Origin: Actinosynnema sp042752395
GTDB lineage: Bacteria; Actinomycetota; Actinomycetes; Mycobacteriales; Pseudonocardiaceae
Length of the DNA stretch: 64,000 nt
Direction: 5' to 3'
Assembly: GCF_042752395.1 (NCBI RefSeq)
Contig: NZ_JBHYXZ010000002.1
Span: 62,001-126,000 of the forward strand
Shown here: piece after piece, positions 21,045 through 28,916 of the stretch
How the letters are laid out: each line of letters begins with the position of its first letter
How positions within the stretch are numbered: the stretch's first letter is position 1
Made by a program: the position numbers and the translations under genes
Notes under the pieces: generated by a model
Told to the model about the DNA's origin: nothing
Databases searched by the model: none
The model's input: the letters and a program-made list of their open reading frames with translations, nothing else

Positions 21045-21122
21045 TCCAGTACCCATCAACCGTCCCAACCCATGCGCAGCCTCCTGCTCCCGTCGCCTCA
21101 CGCACCGGCCCCGACGCAGAAC

Positions 21123-21151
21123 TGGTCGTTCCACGACGGGCAGGAGTTCCG
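21123..21151 (-). promoter_or_regulatory. SigC-type promoter P6 (MFS exporter)
   Basis: CGGAACT, 16-bp spacer, CGACCAGTTC, ending about 80 bp before the likely MFS start. The first base deviates from the motif. Confidence 0.65.
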
Positions 21152-21178
21152 ATTCCCACGCCCGAATTCCATCGCCCG

Positions 21179-21207
21179 GGGAACCAACCAGGTTCTGCGG
21201 ACGACCA
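21179..21207 (+). promoter_or_regulatory. SigC-type promoter P7 (biosynthetic operon)
   Basis: GGGAACC, 16-bp spacer, CGACCAGTAGG. It reads into a leader of about 190 nt before the PLP-enzyme gene. That leader holds a possible short peptide at 21335-21400. Confidence 0.75.
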
Positions 21208-21334
21208 GTAGGACTGGAAGCGGTGCGGCCGGTGGACCGGCCGGCTCGACCCGCACCACCGTGCGCACGGTAGCGGTTCGCGCGCCCTCGCCGCCGCCGC
21301 TCGACGACATGCCCCACACCGGAAGGGCTCGATC

Positions 21335-21400
21335 ATGACCCTGACCCGCGCGACGGTCCCACCGGCGGTGGCTTCCTGCCCACGACCGGTCGGGAGGTGA
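21335..21400 (+). CDS. Possible 21-residue leader peptide
   Basis: An ATG preceded by GGAAGGG at 7 bases opens a 21-codon frame rich in Pro and Thr with a single Cys. Its TGA lies 5 bases before the PLP-enzyme GTG (21406), so the two would be translationally coupled. It could be a regulatory leader, a very small product precursor, or chance. Confidence 0.3.
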   Translation: MTLTRATVPPAVASCPRPVGR

Positions 21401-21405
21401 GGACC

Positions 21406-22485
21406 GTGCTCGACCACGACGCCGTAGCCCCGCCGGTCCACGAGCACATCACCGACGCCGTCAAGGCACCGTCCCTGATCCGGCTTTCGCCGAACACCGT
21501 GCTGGTCCGCTTCGAAACCCTCAAGGTGTACGCCGCGCTCGGTGCGGTCCGGCACTTACTGGACACCGGGGTCGTGCGCCCTGGGCAAACCCTGGTGGAC
21601 AGCTCCAGCGGCATTTACGCGCTGGCCCTGGCGATGGCCTGCCACCGCTACGGTCTGCGGTGCCACATCGTCGCCTCCACCACGGTCAACGACACCATGC
21701 GCGCCCAGCTGGAGATCCTGGGCGTGACCGTGGACCAGATGCCCCCGTCGGACGACTTGCGGCTGGACCAGAGCAGGCGGGTGGCGCGGGTGCGCGAGCT
21801 GCTGGCCCGGCGTCCCGACCTGCACTGGATGCGCCAGTACCACGACCCGGTGCACCACCTCGGCTACGCCGAGCTGGCCGACCTGCTGCGCGCCGCCCTG
21901 CCGGGCGAGCCGCTGACCGTGGTGGGCAGCGTCGGCACCGGCGCCTCCACCGGCGGCCTGACCCGGGCGCTGCGCGAGCACGACCCGCTCACGCGGCTGG
22001 TCGGCGTGCAGCCCTTCGGCAGCGTCACCTTCGGCAGCGAGCACTTCACCGACCCCGACGCGATCATCGCCGGCATCGGCAGCGCCATCCACTTCGACAA
22101 CGTCCACCACCGGCTCTACGACCGCATCCACTGGCTGGACTTCCAGCACGCCATGGCCGCCACCATCGGCCTGATGCGCACCCACGCCGTATTCGCCGGC
22201 CTGTCCACCGGCGCGGCCCACCTGGTCGCCCGGTGGGAAGCCGAGCGCAACCCCTCGCGCACGCACGTGGTCATCGGCGCGGACACCGGCCACCGCTACA
22301 CCGACCGCGTTTTCACCCGCTGGCGCGAAGCCCTCGACCCGGAGTTGCTGGCCCCGGTCGAGATCTCCTCGTTGGACGAGCTGTCCCCGCCCTGGGCCGC
22401 GATCGAGTGGGCGCGCCGCCCCTACAGACCGACCGTCCCCGTGCAGGAACGCCCCCGAGAACTCCGGAAGGACCTCGTGCCGTGA
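21406..22485 (+). CDS. PLP-dependent cysteine synthase-like enzyme, metallophore biosynthesis candidate
   Basis: A 359-residue fold-type II PLP enzyme related to cysteine synthase and SbnA-type enzymes. The Schiff-base lysine is probably K40 in FETLKVYAAL, where cysteine synthases have SxKDR. SSSGIYALALAMA replaces the SSGNTG loop, and VGSVGTGASTGGL forms the phosphate-binding region. These departures suggest a specialised beta-replacement, for example making an unusual amino acid from O-acyl-serine. GTG 21406 has GGGAGG 8 bases upstream. It overlaps the ATP-grasp gene by 4 bp. It is under SigC-type promoter P7. Confidence 0.85.
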   Translation: MLDHDAVAPPVHEHITDAVKAPSLIRLSPNTVLVRFETLKVYAALGAVRHLLDTGVVRPGQTLVDSSSGIYALALAMACHRYGLRCHIVASTTVNDTMRAQLEILGVTVDQMPPSDDLRLDQSRRVARVRELLARRPDLHWMRQYHDPVHHLGYAELADLLRAALPGEPLTVVGSVGTGASTGGLTRALREHDPLTRLVGVQPFGSVTFGSEHFTDPDAIIAGIGSAIHFDNVHHRLYDRIHWLDFQHAMAATIGLMRTHAVFAGLSTGAAHLVARWEAERNPSRTHVVIGADTGHRYTDRVFTRWREALDPELLAPVEISSLDELSPPWAAIEWARRPYRPTVPVQERPRELRKDLVP

Positions 22486-23669
22486 CCGTCGTGCTGCTGG
22501 AAGCCCTCACCTTCGGCCTCGGCCGCCTCGCCGACGCCGCCCGCGCCGCCGGGCACGACCTCGTCCTGCTCACCGGCGACCGCTGGATCTACCGCCACGA
22601 GCTGTCCCGCTGCGGCAACCGCGTACGGGTCGTGGACGTCGACACCACCGACGTCACCGCCTGCGAGCAGGCATTGCGCGAGCTGCCCGACCTGGCCGGG
22701 CTCATCAGCTCCACCGACACCTGGGCCCTGCCCGGCGCGGAGCTGGCCGCGCGCCTGGGCCTGCCCGGACCGGCGCCCGCGGCGGTGCACGTGCTGCGGG
22801 ACAAGGCCGCCGTCCGGGCCCGGCTGCACGCCCACGGCCTCAGCCGCACCGGCCCGCTCGACCCGGCGACCGCGGAGGACTTCCCGTTGGTGGTCAAGGA
22901 CTCCGCGGGCACCTCGTCCCGGGCGGTGTGGCTGTGCCGCAGTGTCGCCGAGCGCGACGCCGCCCTGCGCGAAGCCGCCGACACCCCGCTCAAGGGCCGA
23001 CTGACTGCCGAACCGTACTTCGAAGGCCCTCTCTACAGCGCCGAGACCCTTTCCTGGCGCGGCAAGACCCGACTGCTGGGCGTGCTCAGCCGCGTGCTGT
23101 CCCCCGAACCCGCGCGCCGCGAGGAAGCGTCCGCGTTCCCCGTCGCCTTCCCCGACAGCGCACTCGCCGAACTCGACGACTGGATCGGCCACGTGCTCAA
23201 AGCCGCCGGGCACGAGAACGGCTTCACGCACACCGAGTTCGTCCTCACCACGACCGGCCCCGAGGTGGTCGAGATCAACGCCCGCATCGGCGGCGCGCTC
23301 GTCGGCGAAGCCCTGTGCAGGGCTCTGGGCACCAACGCCTACGACGCGATGGTCCAAGTCGCCCTCGGCCAACGACCTGACCTGCTCGACGGCGCGACCG
23401 GCGACGGCACCGCAACCGGCTTCGTGGCGATCTACCCACGCGAGGCCGGGGTGCTGGAGGGCTGGTCGGGGTTGGAGAGGTTGACCGGCCTGCCCGGCAC
23501 CCCGGAGTGGTACCCGACCGCGAGTCCGGGCGATGTGGTGGAGCACCTGACCGACCAGCGCTCCTGCACCGGCATCGTGCTCGCCGAAGGCCCCACCGCC
23601 GAACTCGCCCTGCACCACGCCCAGGCCGCTGCCGGCGGCGTCATACCCCTAATCCGGGCGCGAGGCTAG
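22482..23669 (+). CDS. ATP-grasp ligase, metallophore biosynthesis candidate
   Basis: A 395-residue ATP-grasp enzyme. It has an N-terminal Rossmann-like region (VLLEALTFGLGRLADAAR), the ATP-binding lysine stretch FPLVVKDSAGTSSRAVWL, and the Mg-binding C-terminal motif FVLTTTGPEVVEINARIGG. Such enzymes join a carboxylate to an amine through an acyl phosphate, making dipeptide-like bonds. The GTG overlaps the PLP-enzyme stop by 4 bp, so the two are coupled. With the PLP enzyme it could assemble a small amino-acid-derived chelator. I recall no exact characterised homologue. Confidence 0.87.
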   Translation: MTVVLLEALTFGLGRLADAARAAGHDLVLLTGDRWIYRHELSRCGNRVRVVDVDTTDVTACEQALRELPDLAGLISSTDTWALPGAELAARLGLPGPAPAAVHVLRDKAAVRARLHAHGLSRTGPLDPATAEDFPLVVKDSAGTSSRAVWLCRSVAERDAALREAADTPLKGRLTAEPYFEGPLYSAETLSWRGKTRLLGVLSRVLSPEPARREEASAFPVAFPDSALAELDDWIGHVLKAAGHENGFTHTEFVLTTTGPEVVEINARIGGALVGEALCRALGTNAYDAMVQVALGQRPDLLDGATGDGTATGFVAIYPREAGVLEGWSGLERLTGLPGTPEWYPTASPGDVVEHLTDQRSCTGIVLAEGPTAELALHHAQAAAGGVIPLIRARG

Positions 23670-23745
23670 AACCACACCACGTCCGCGTCGATGCCGGGCG
23701 GCGTGCACGCCGACCGGCGGACGGCACCAACCCGGGAGGGTGATC

Positions 23746-24438
23746 GTGGAACGTCGTTCTTTCCTGCGTGCCTCGGCGTTGTCGGCCGGTGGTCTGGGCG
23801 GTTCGGCCGCGGCCATCCTGACCGCGTCGGCGGCGAACCCGCTGCGCGTCCAGCTGCTGATGTTCGACGGCGTGGAGGAGCAGGACTGGGCCGTACCGGC
23901 CGAGGTGCTCGGCCTGGCCGGCGGGCTCAGCGGCGGCGCGCTGACCACCACCCTGGTGACCACCGGGCGGCCCGGCACCGTGACGTGCAGCTTCGGCGCA
24001 CGCGTCGAGGTGGCCAAGGGGTGGTCCCCGCACGAGGCGGACGTGCTGGTGGTGCCCGGCGGGGGACGCTACACCGATCCGACGAGCCCCGGTGTGCCCC
24101 GGCTGATGGCCGACCGGGAGTTCCTGCGCCGCCTGGCTTCGATCGATGCGCTCCCGGTGGGCATCTGCACCGGCGTCATGGTCCTATCGGCCGCGGGGAT
24201 CACGAAGGGCCGCAACGCGACCACCCACCACCGCGCGAAGGCCGACCTCGCGGCCCGGGGCGCGATCGTGGTCGACGCCCGCGTGGTCGACGACGGCGAC
24301 CTGATCACTGGCGGCGGCGTCACCTCAGGCCTGGACGTGGGGCTGTGGCTCGTTGAGCGCTTCCTCGGCGCGCGGTCGGCTCAGCAGGCGGAGACCTTCC
24401 TGGAGTACGAGCGCCGGGGCACCGTCTGGCGCGCCTGA
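23746..24438 (+). CDS. Secreted DJ-1/PfpI family protein with Tat-like signal
   Basis: A 230-residue DJ-1/PfpI protein. The N-terminus ERRSFLRASALSAGGLGG carries a twin-arginine export motif. The nucleophile-elbow Cys is in VGICTGVMVLSAAG, followed by NATTHH, as in the isonitrile hydratase-like subgroup. GTG 23746 is chosen for its GGGAGGG at 5 bases. It lies 76 bp after the ATP-grasp gene on the same strand and is probably co-transcribed from P7. Its reaction outside the membrane is unknown. Confidence 0.78.
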   Translation: MERRSFLRASALSAGGLGGSAAAILTASAANPLRVQLLMFDGVEEQDWAVPAEVLGLAGGLSGGALTTTLVTTGRPGTVTCSFGARVEVAKGWSPHEADVLVVPGGGRYTDPTSPGVPRLMADREFLRRLASIDALPVGICTGVMVLSAAGITKGRNATTHHRAKADLAARGAIVVDARVVDDGDLITGGGVTSGLDVGLWLVERFLGARSAQQAETFLEYERRGTVWRA

Positions 24439-24546
24439 TCGGCGACGAGGAGGTCCAGTGGTGCGCGCACCACATCACCGGCCCGGCTGGACGGTGGGCT
24501 GCGGCCGCGCCGGGTCCGTGACGAGTGGACGTCCGGAAGGCCCGGG

Positions 24547-24574
24547 CCGGCCGGGCGAAGGGGTGCCCGGCCGG
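24547..24574. terminator. Hairpin between convergent genes
   Basis: CCGGCCGGGC / GCCCGGCCGG with an 8-nt loop lies in the 205-bp space between the DJ-1-like gene and the convergent anti-sigma gene. Nothing else is seen in that space. Confidence 0.65.
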
Positions 24575-24643
24575 CGCGGGTGTTCGCGGCGGTGTGTGAC
24601 GCCGGGGCGGTGGAAGGGCGACCGACCCGGCGTGTCCTCGGGG

Positions 24644-25387
24644 TCAGGCGGCTCGTCGGTGGTGGGCGGTGGGTCGCAGGTGCCGCGACTGCCCGCGACG
24701 CCCGGCGGGGCTCGGGACGGTGTCGGCGCTGTCGTGGTCGTGGTGGTCGAGGTCGTCGCGGTCGTGCTTGGCGGGCGTGCCCGGACTCGGCTCCCGGTGG
24801 GCGCGGGCGACGAGGTAGAGCAGCACCAGACCGGCCACCAGCGGCAGGTGGGAGACGACCCGGGTGGTGGTCGCGGTGCCGTCGAGCAGGTCGCTGACCG
24901 AGAAGGCCAGCAGCACCGCGACAAAACCACCCAGGGTGGGCAGCAGCCCGGCGGCGCGGTGCGAGTTCACGGCGGCGACCATCAGGCCGATGCCCAGGGC
25001 GAGGTTCCAGGCGGCGCCCTCGTTGAACAGGTGGGTGGAGATCCCGTGCCCGGCGTGCCCGCCGGTGGCTCCGGCCAGCAGTTGGACCAGGGCGAGCCAC
25101 AGCTGGACGATGGCAACGGCGGTCAGCGCCAGGCGTGGTGTCAGGGCGGTGTGGCGGGGTGCGGCGGGGTGATCGGGTGGGGCGGCGGCCAGCACGGCGT
25201 CGACCAGGTCCGGCTCCGCGCCCACGGGGCGGACGCGGATGGTCCTGGTCAGCGCCTGTGCGCTCGCCTGCCAGCGGGTGCAGGCGGGGCACTGTGCCAG
25301 ATGCGCGTCCGTCTCGGCGGCAGGTACGGGCTCGGCCTCGCCGTCCAGGCGGGCCGAGAGCGCTTCACGGCAGGATTGGCAGTCCAC
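24644..25387 (-). CDS. Zinc-finger membrane protein, probable anti-SigC factor
   Basis: A 247-residue protein. The N-terminus is a ZAS/zf-HC2-type anti-sigma zinc finger (DCQSCREAL ... HLAQCPAC). Four hydrophobic segments follow. The first loop, predicted outside, contains GGHAGHGISTH, and the cytoplasmic tail has HDRDDLDHHDHD. It is divergent from sigC. SigC-type promoter P8 is so close that the transcript should begin at the GTG itself (leaderless). I infer a membrane anti-sigma factor that reads external metal through its His loop and is fed back by SigC. Direct evidence of SigC binding is absent. Confidence 0.75.
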   Translation of the reverse strand: MDCQSCREALSARLDGEAEPVPAAETDAHLAQCPACTRWQASAQALTRTIRVRPVGAEPDLVDAVLAAAPPDHPAAPRHTALTPRLALTAVAIVQLWLALVQLLAGATGGHAGHGISTHLFNEGAAWNLALGIGLMVAAVNSHRAAGLLPTLGGFVAVLLAFSVSDLLDGTATTTRVVSHLPLVAGLVLLYLVARAHREPSPGTPAKHDRDDLDHHDHDSADTVPSPAGRRGQSRHLRPTAHHRRAA

Positions 25388-25394
25388 GTTCCAA

Positions 25395-25423
25395 TAGTCG
25401 GGCCATTCGGCTCACTAGTTCCC
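25395..25423 (-). promoter_or_regulatory. SigC-type promoter P8 (anti-sigma gene)
   Basis: GGGAACT, 16-bp spacer, CGACTATTGG. The GTG start codon begins 8 nt after the -10 element, predicting a leaderless mRNA. Confidence 0.8.
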
Positions 25424-25438
25424 CACGGGGGTGTGGTT

Positions 25439-25453
25439 ACGATTCGGAATCGT
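25439..25453. promoter_or_regulatory. Palindrome over the sigC start codon
   Basis: ACGATTC-G-GAATCGT is a perfect inverted repeat whose last two bases are the first bases of the sigC GTG. It could be an operator or an RNA hairpin that masks the start. Confidence 0.45.
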
Positions 25454-26003
25454 GACAGCCTTCGACGACGAGGTCACCAGCTGGGCGCTGGCCGCGAGTT
25501 CCGGCGACCGCGACGCCCTGGAGCGGTTCGTCCGCGCCACCCAGCGCGACGTGTGGCGCTTCGTCGCCCACCTGTCCGAGGTCGCCTTGGCCGACGACCT
25601 GGCGCAGGAGACCTACGCCCGCGCCCTGCCCAGCCTGCGCCGCTTCGCCGGCCGCTCCTCGGCCCGCACGTGGCTGCTGGTCATCGCCCGCCGCGTCGTG
25701 GTCAACCACATCCGCATGGCGCAGGCACGCCCCCGGCTGTCGTCGGGCGCGGACTGGGCGCAGGAGGCCGACCGGCAGGCGGCCGACACCGGCTTCGAGG
25801 ACGTCGTCGAGCTCAACATGCTGCTCGACGCCCTGGCCCCGGACCGCCGCGAAGCCCTGGTGCTCACCCAGGTCCTGGGCCTGTCCTACGCCGAGGCGGC
25901 CGACGTCGTCGGCTGCCCGGTGGGCACCATCCGCTCCCGCGTCGCCCGCGCCCGCGACGACCTGCTGCGCGCCACGGGTGACGAGGCCACCGACGTGGGG
26001 TGA
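25452..26003 (+). CDS. sigC: ECF RNA polymerase sigma factor, SigC-like
   Basis: A 183-residue ECF sigma factor. Region 2 is FVRATQRDVWRFVAHLSE / ADDLAQETYARAL, and region 4 is LDALAPDRREALVLTQVLGLSYAEAADVVGCPVGTIRSRVARARDDLL. The overall match to mycobacterial SigC, as I remember it, is close, including the linker SSARTWLLVIARRVV. GTG 25452 fits the SigC N-terminus. It is divergent from the zinc-finger protein and convergent with VKOR. The 13 repeated promoter motifs in the window are its likely targets. In M. tuberculosis SigC has been linked to copper nutrition. Confidence 0.9.
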   Translation: MTAFDDEVTSWALAASSGDRDALERFVRATQRDVWRFVAHLSEVALADDLAQETYARALPSLRRFAGRSSARTWLLVIARRVVVNHIRMAQARPRLSSGADWAQEADRQAADTGFEDVVELNMLLDALAPDRREALVLTQVLGLSYAEAADVVGCPVGTIRSRVARARDDLLRATGDEATDVG

Positions 26004-26167
26004 TGCTGCCCTGGGCCCGGTCTTCGCGACACCGTCACAGCAGGCTGTTCCAGTAGTCCCGGAAGGCGTGCAGCACCAGGCCGGCGATCAACGCGTACCA
26101 GAGGGCCAGGACGGCGCTGTGGAGGCGGCGCAGCGGTGCGAGCGCGGGCCAGGTGTCCAGGGTGGTG

Positions 26168-27655
26168 GGTGAGTTCAATCGGTCGATGCAACACCGGGCT
26201 GTTGGAGCAACTGTAGCTGCTCGCTGAATACCTCGGCGGGGGTCTTCCAGCCGAGGACTTTGCGGGGCCGGTTGTTCAGGGCCAGGGCGACAGCTTCGAG
26301 GTCCTCGGCGGACCACCTCGACAGGTCGGTGCCCTTGGGGAAGTACTGACGCAGCAACCCGTTCGTGTTCTCGTTCGTCGGCCGTTGCCACGGTGAGTGG
26401 GGGTCGGCGAAGAACACCCTCGTGCCGGTATCGAGAGCGAACCGGGCGTGCGCGGACAGTTCCTTCCCCCGGTCCCAGGTGAGGGTCTTGCGGAGCTGCT
26501 CGGGCAGCTTCGTCATCGACACCGTCAGGGCGGCGTTCATCGCGACGGCGCCGTAGCCGCCGAGCGACGGGCCGTTCTTCACGGGCGGCGTCTCGCCCCA
26601 GCCCTCCAGCCGCGGCAGATGCACCAGGAGCGTGGACCTGCTGCTGCGCTCGACAATGGTGCCGATTGCCGAGCGGCCCGTCCCGATGATCAAGTCCCCT
26701 TCCCAGTGGCCGGGGACGGCTCGGTCTTCAGCCTCGGCGGGGCGCTCGCTGAGGACGACGTCGGCGGTGATGTGTCCTTGCGGCTTGTTCCGCGATCGGG
26801 CCCTCGGCTCTCGCAGCGCTCGGCCCGTGCGCAGACACGTGACCAGTTCACGCTTGAGCGCGCCTCGCCCCTGGATGAACAGGGACTGGTAGATCGCCTC
26901 GTGGCTGATGCGCATGGATTCATCATCGGGGAAGTCGAGCTTCAGACGATGCGCGATCTGCTCCGGACTCCACGCCGTCGACCAGCGCCTGTCTTGACGA
27001 CGGGGCTTGTTCAACCCCTTCCACGGCGGCGTCCCGGGGCCCGCGACGACCGTGCCGTCAGGGCGACGGACATCGCCGGCGAGCCGGTCCCGCACATACT
27101 CGCGCAACCGCTCATCGCTCGCCAGCTTCGCCGTTTTCGGGCGCTTCGCCGCCTGCTGCGCCTTCTACTGGGCCACCACGGCGCGATAGACCGCCTTGCC
27201 ACCCCTGGTCGCGGCATTGCGCCGCAGCTCACGAGACACGGTCTCAGGATCGCGGCCGATCATGCGGGCGATCTCACGCACGCCCTTGTCCTGAGCCCTC
27301 AGCAGCGCGATCTCCTCCCTCTCGGCAAACGACAGGTACCGACCGGTGGGATCGTGGAGGTTCAGCGGCGTCATCCCGCCAGCGTGTCGAAACCAGCGGA
27401 TCCCGACCGGCGACGACACGCCGACTTCCTCCGCGGCCTGGACCGTCGTGACCCCGGAGGCGATCAGGCGCCAGAAGTCCCGCTGAACCGCCCGCGACGG
27501 CTCCGGCCGCCCGGGTGAGCGCATCGGCGCCCGCATCGCCCTGTCCGCAGCCCACTGACGTCGAGCCCCGCTCGGTGCCCGCGGCACCTGCTTCCTCGAC
27601 CATCCCATCCAACACCTCCGCCATCGAAGTGTTGCGACGACCGGTTGAACTCACC
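26168..27655 (-). mobile_element. IS30-family insertion sequence
   Basis: A 1488-bp element bounded by imperfect 27-bp inverted repeats (24 of 27 identical; ends GGTGAGTTCAA) and flanked by the 3-bp direct repeat GTG (26165-26167 and 27656-27658). It inserted into the VKOR gene in the same orientation. One transposase gene fills it. Confidence 0.92.
26175..27608 (-). pseudogene. IS30-family transposase with in-frame amber codon
   Basis: The N-terminal part (27168-27608) holds the helix-turn-helix LSFAEREEIALLRAQDKGVREIARMIGRDPETVSREL. The C-terminal part has the DDE core, with GHWEGDLIIG, LTWDRGKEL and NENTNGLLRQYFPKGTDL. Both lie in one frame separated by a TAG at 27165-27167. Relatives have Trp after AQ at this place, so TGG to TAG is likely. 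The element is probably immobile unless the stop is a read error. Confidence 0.88.
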
Positions 27656-28076
27656 GTGTACCAGAAGATCGGAATGGTCACGACCCAGACCACGAGGCAG
27701 TAGGGGCACAGGGCGTGGATGTCGTACAGGCTCGCCACGATCAGCCAGTGCACGAACACGAAACCGAACGCGGTGCCCGCGTTGAGCGCGACCCGGTACC
27801 AGCGTGGTGGTTCGAACCCGGCCAGCACCGCGACCCCTGTGGTGACCACGACGGCGAACGCCGCGATGCCGATCAGCGGGTTGGGGAAGCCGAACGCGGC
27901 GGCCTGCGGGCTGTCCATGACCGACCCGCACGAGATGACCGGGTTGAGCGAGCAGGTGGGCACGTAGGCCGGGTCGCGCAGCTTGGCGATCTTCTCCAGG
28001 GTCAACGCGGTGGCTGCGGCCAGGCCGAGGCCGCCACCGGTGACGTGGAGCCAGGCGAGGCGGCGGTTCACCCGGT

Positions 28077-28811
28077 TCACCCGGCCAGGGCGGCGTCGAT
28101 CTTCGCGCGCAGCTCGCGGTCGATATCGGCGACGGTGCGCCCGGTGGGCCGGAACTGCTCGCCGTTGAGGAAGAACGTCGGCGTGCTGCTCACGCCCAGT
28201 TCCGTGCCGTCGGCGACGTCGCTGTCGATGGCGGCCTGGACCTCGGGTGAGGCCATGTCGGCGCGGAACCGCTCCAGGTCCAACCCGAGGCTCGTGGCGT
28301 ATTCCTCGAACTTCGTCGTCGCGCGGCCGACGTCGGCGCTGGTGGACTGCCCGTCCACGGCCCACTGGTCGAAGTTGTCGTAGAGGGCGTGGTACATCTC
28401 GGCGTACCTGCCCTGCTTGGCGGCGGCCTCGGCGGCGCGCGCGGCGGGCACCGCGAGCGGGTGCATCTCCAGCGGGAAGTTGCGGGTCACGAACGTGATG
28501 CGCCCATGGTAGTCCTGTTCCAGTTTCTTGGTGATGTTGGTGTAGTAGGAGGCGCAAGCGGGGCACTGGAAGTCCAGGAACTCGACCAGGGTCACCTTGT
28601 CACCGTCCACCCTGGACAAGGTGTGCGCGCCTACCGGGAACAGCGCCTCGTTCGGCGCGGCACCCTCCTCACCGGACCGGTTGACCAGCAGCACCCCGCC
28701 GATCACCAGGACCGCGACGAGGACCACGGCGCCGGTGAGGAGGAGGTTGAGGGAGGGACCGCGGCGCGCGGCCATGATGTTGCGGTTCTTCTGGCGGCTC
28801 GTGCGTGACAT
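28077..28811 (-). CDS. DsbA-like membrane-anchored thiol oxidoreductase
   Basis: A 244-residue protein with a short basic N-terminus, one membrane anchor (LLLTGAVVLVAVLVIGGVLL) and a thioredoxin-fold DsbA domain. The redox site is CPAC in FLDFQCPACASYY, and the cis-Pro loop is VSSTPTFFLNG. It acts outside the membrane to oxidise or shuffle disulfides in exported proteins, with the adjacent VKOR as partner. The start ATG 28811 lies about 40 nt after promoter P9. The interrupted VKOR may leave it without its oxidant. Confidence 0.9.
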   Translation of the reverse strand: MSRTSRQKNRNIMAARRGPSLNLLLTGAVVLVAVLVIGGVLLVNRSGEEGAAPNEALFPVGAHTLSRVDGDKVTLVEFLDFQCPACASYYTNITKKLEQDYHGRITFVTRNFPLEMHPLAVPAARAAEAAAKQGRYAEMYHALYDNFDQWAVDGQSTSADVGRATTKFEEYATSLGLDLERFRADMASPEVQAAIDSDVADGTELGVSSTPTFFLNGEQFRPTGRTVADIDRELRAKIDAALAG

Positions 28812-28852
28812 CGGGTACGTCGTTTCTGGTCGGGTTCGGCTTCTCGTCCAGT

Positions 28853-28880
28853 TGGTCGGATGGCGTTCGGAGTAGTTCCG
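28853..28880 (-). promoter_or_regulatory. SigC-type promoter P9 (dsbA-VKOR)
   Basis: CGGAACT, 15-bp spacer, CGACCAACTGG. Its -35 is the left half of the palindrome AGTTCC-G-GGAACT shared with P10. Confidence 0.65.
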
Positions 28881-28908
28881 GGAACTCCGCGACTTGTTCG
28901 CCCGACTG
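28880..28908 (+). promoter_or_regulatory. SigC-type promoter P10 (copD-ctaG)
   Basis: GGGAACT, 16-bp spacer, CGACTGGTG. The GTG of the next gene begins 9 nt after the -10, so the mRNA is probably leaderless. Confidence 0.8.
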
Positions 28909-28916
28909 GTGTAGTC

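Larger units (their letters stand above)
26035..28080 (-). pseudogene. Vitamin K epoxide reductase (VKOR) family protein, split by IS30 insertion
   Basis: The N-terminal part (27656-28080) has the VKOR Cys pair region TCSLNPVISCGSVM and the active-site CPYC in ALCPYCLVVWVV. After the IS element, 26035-26164 encodes the expected C-terminus (LWYALIAGLVLHAFRDYW). Removing the element and one 3-bp target copy rejoins TACACCACCCTGG in frame (FWYTTLDTW). VKOR would reoxidise the DsbA-like protein whose gene overlaps it by 4 bp (GTGA at 28077-28080). As sequenced, the protein lacks its last membrane segment. Confidence 0.9.
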
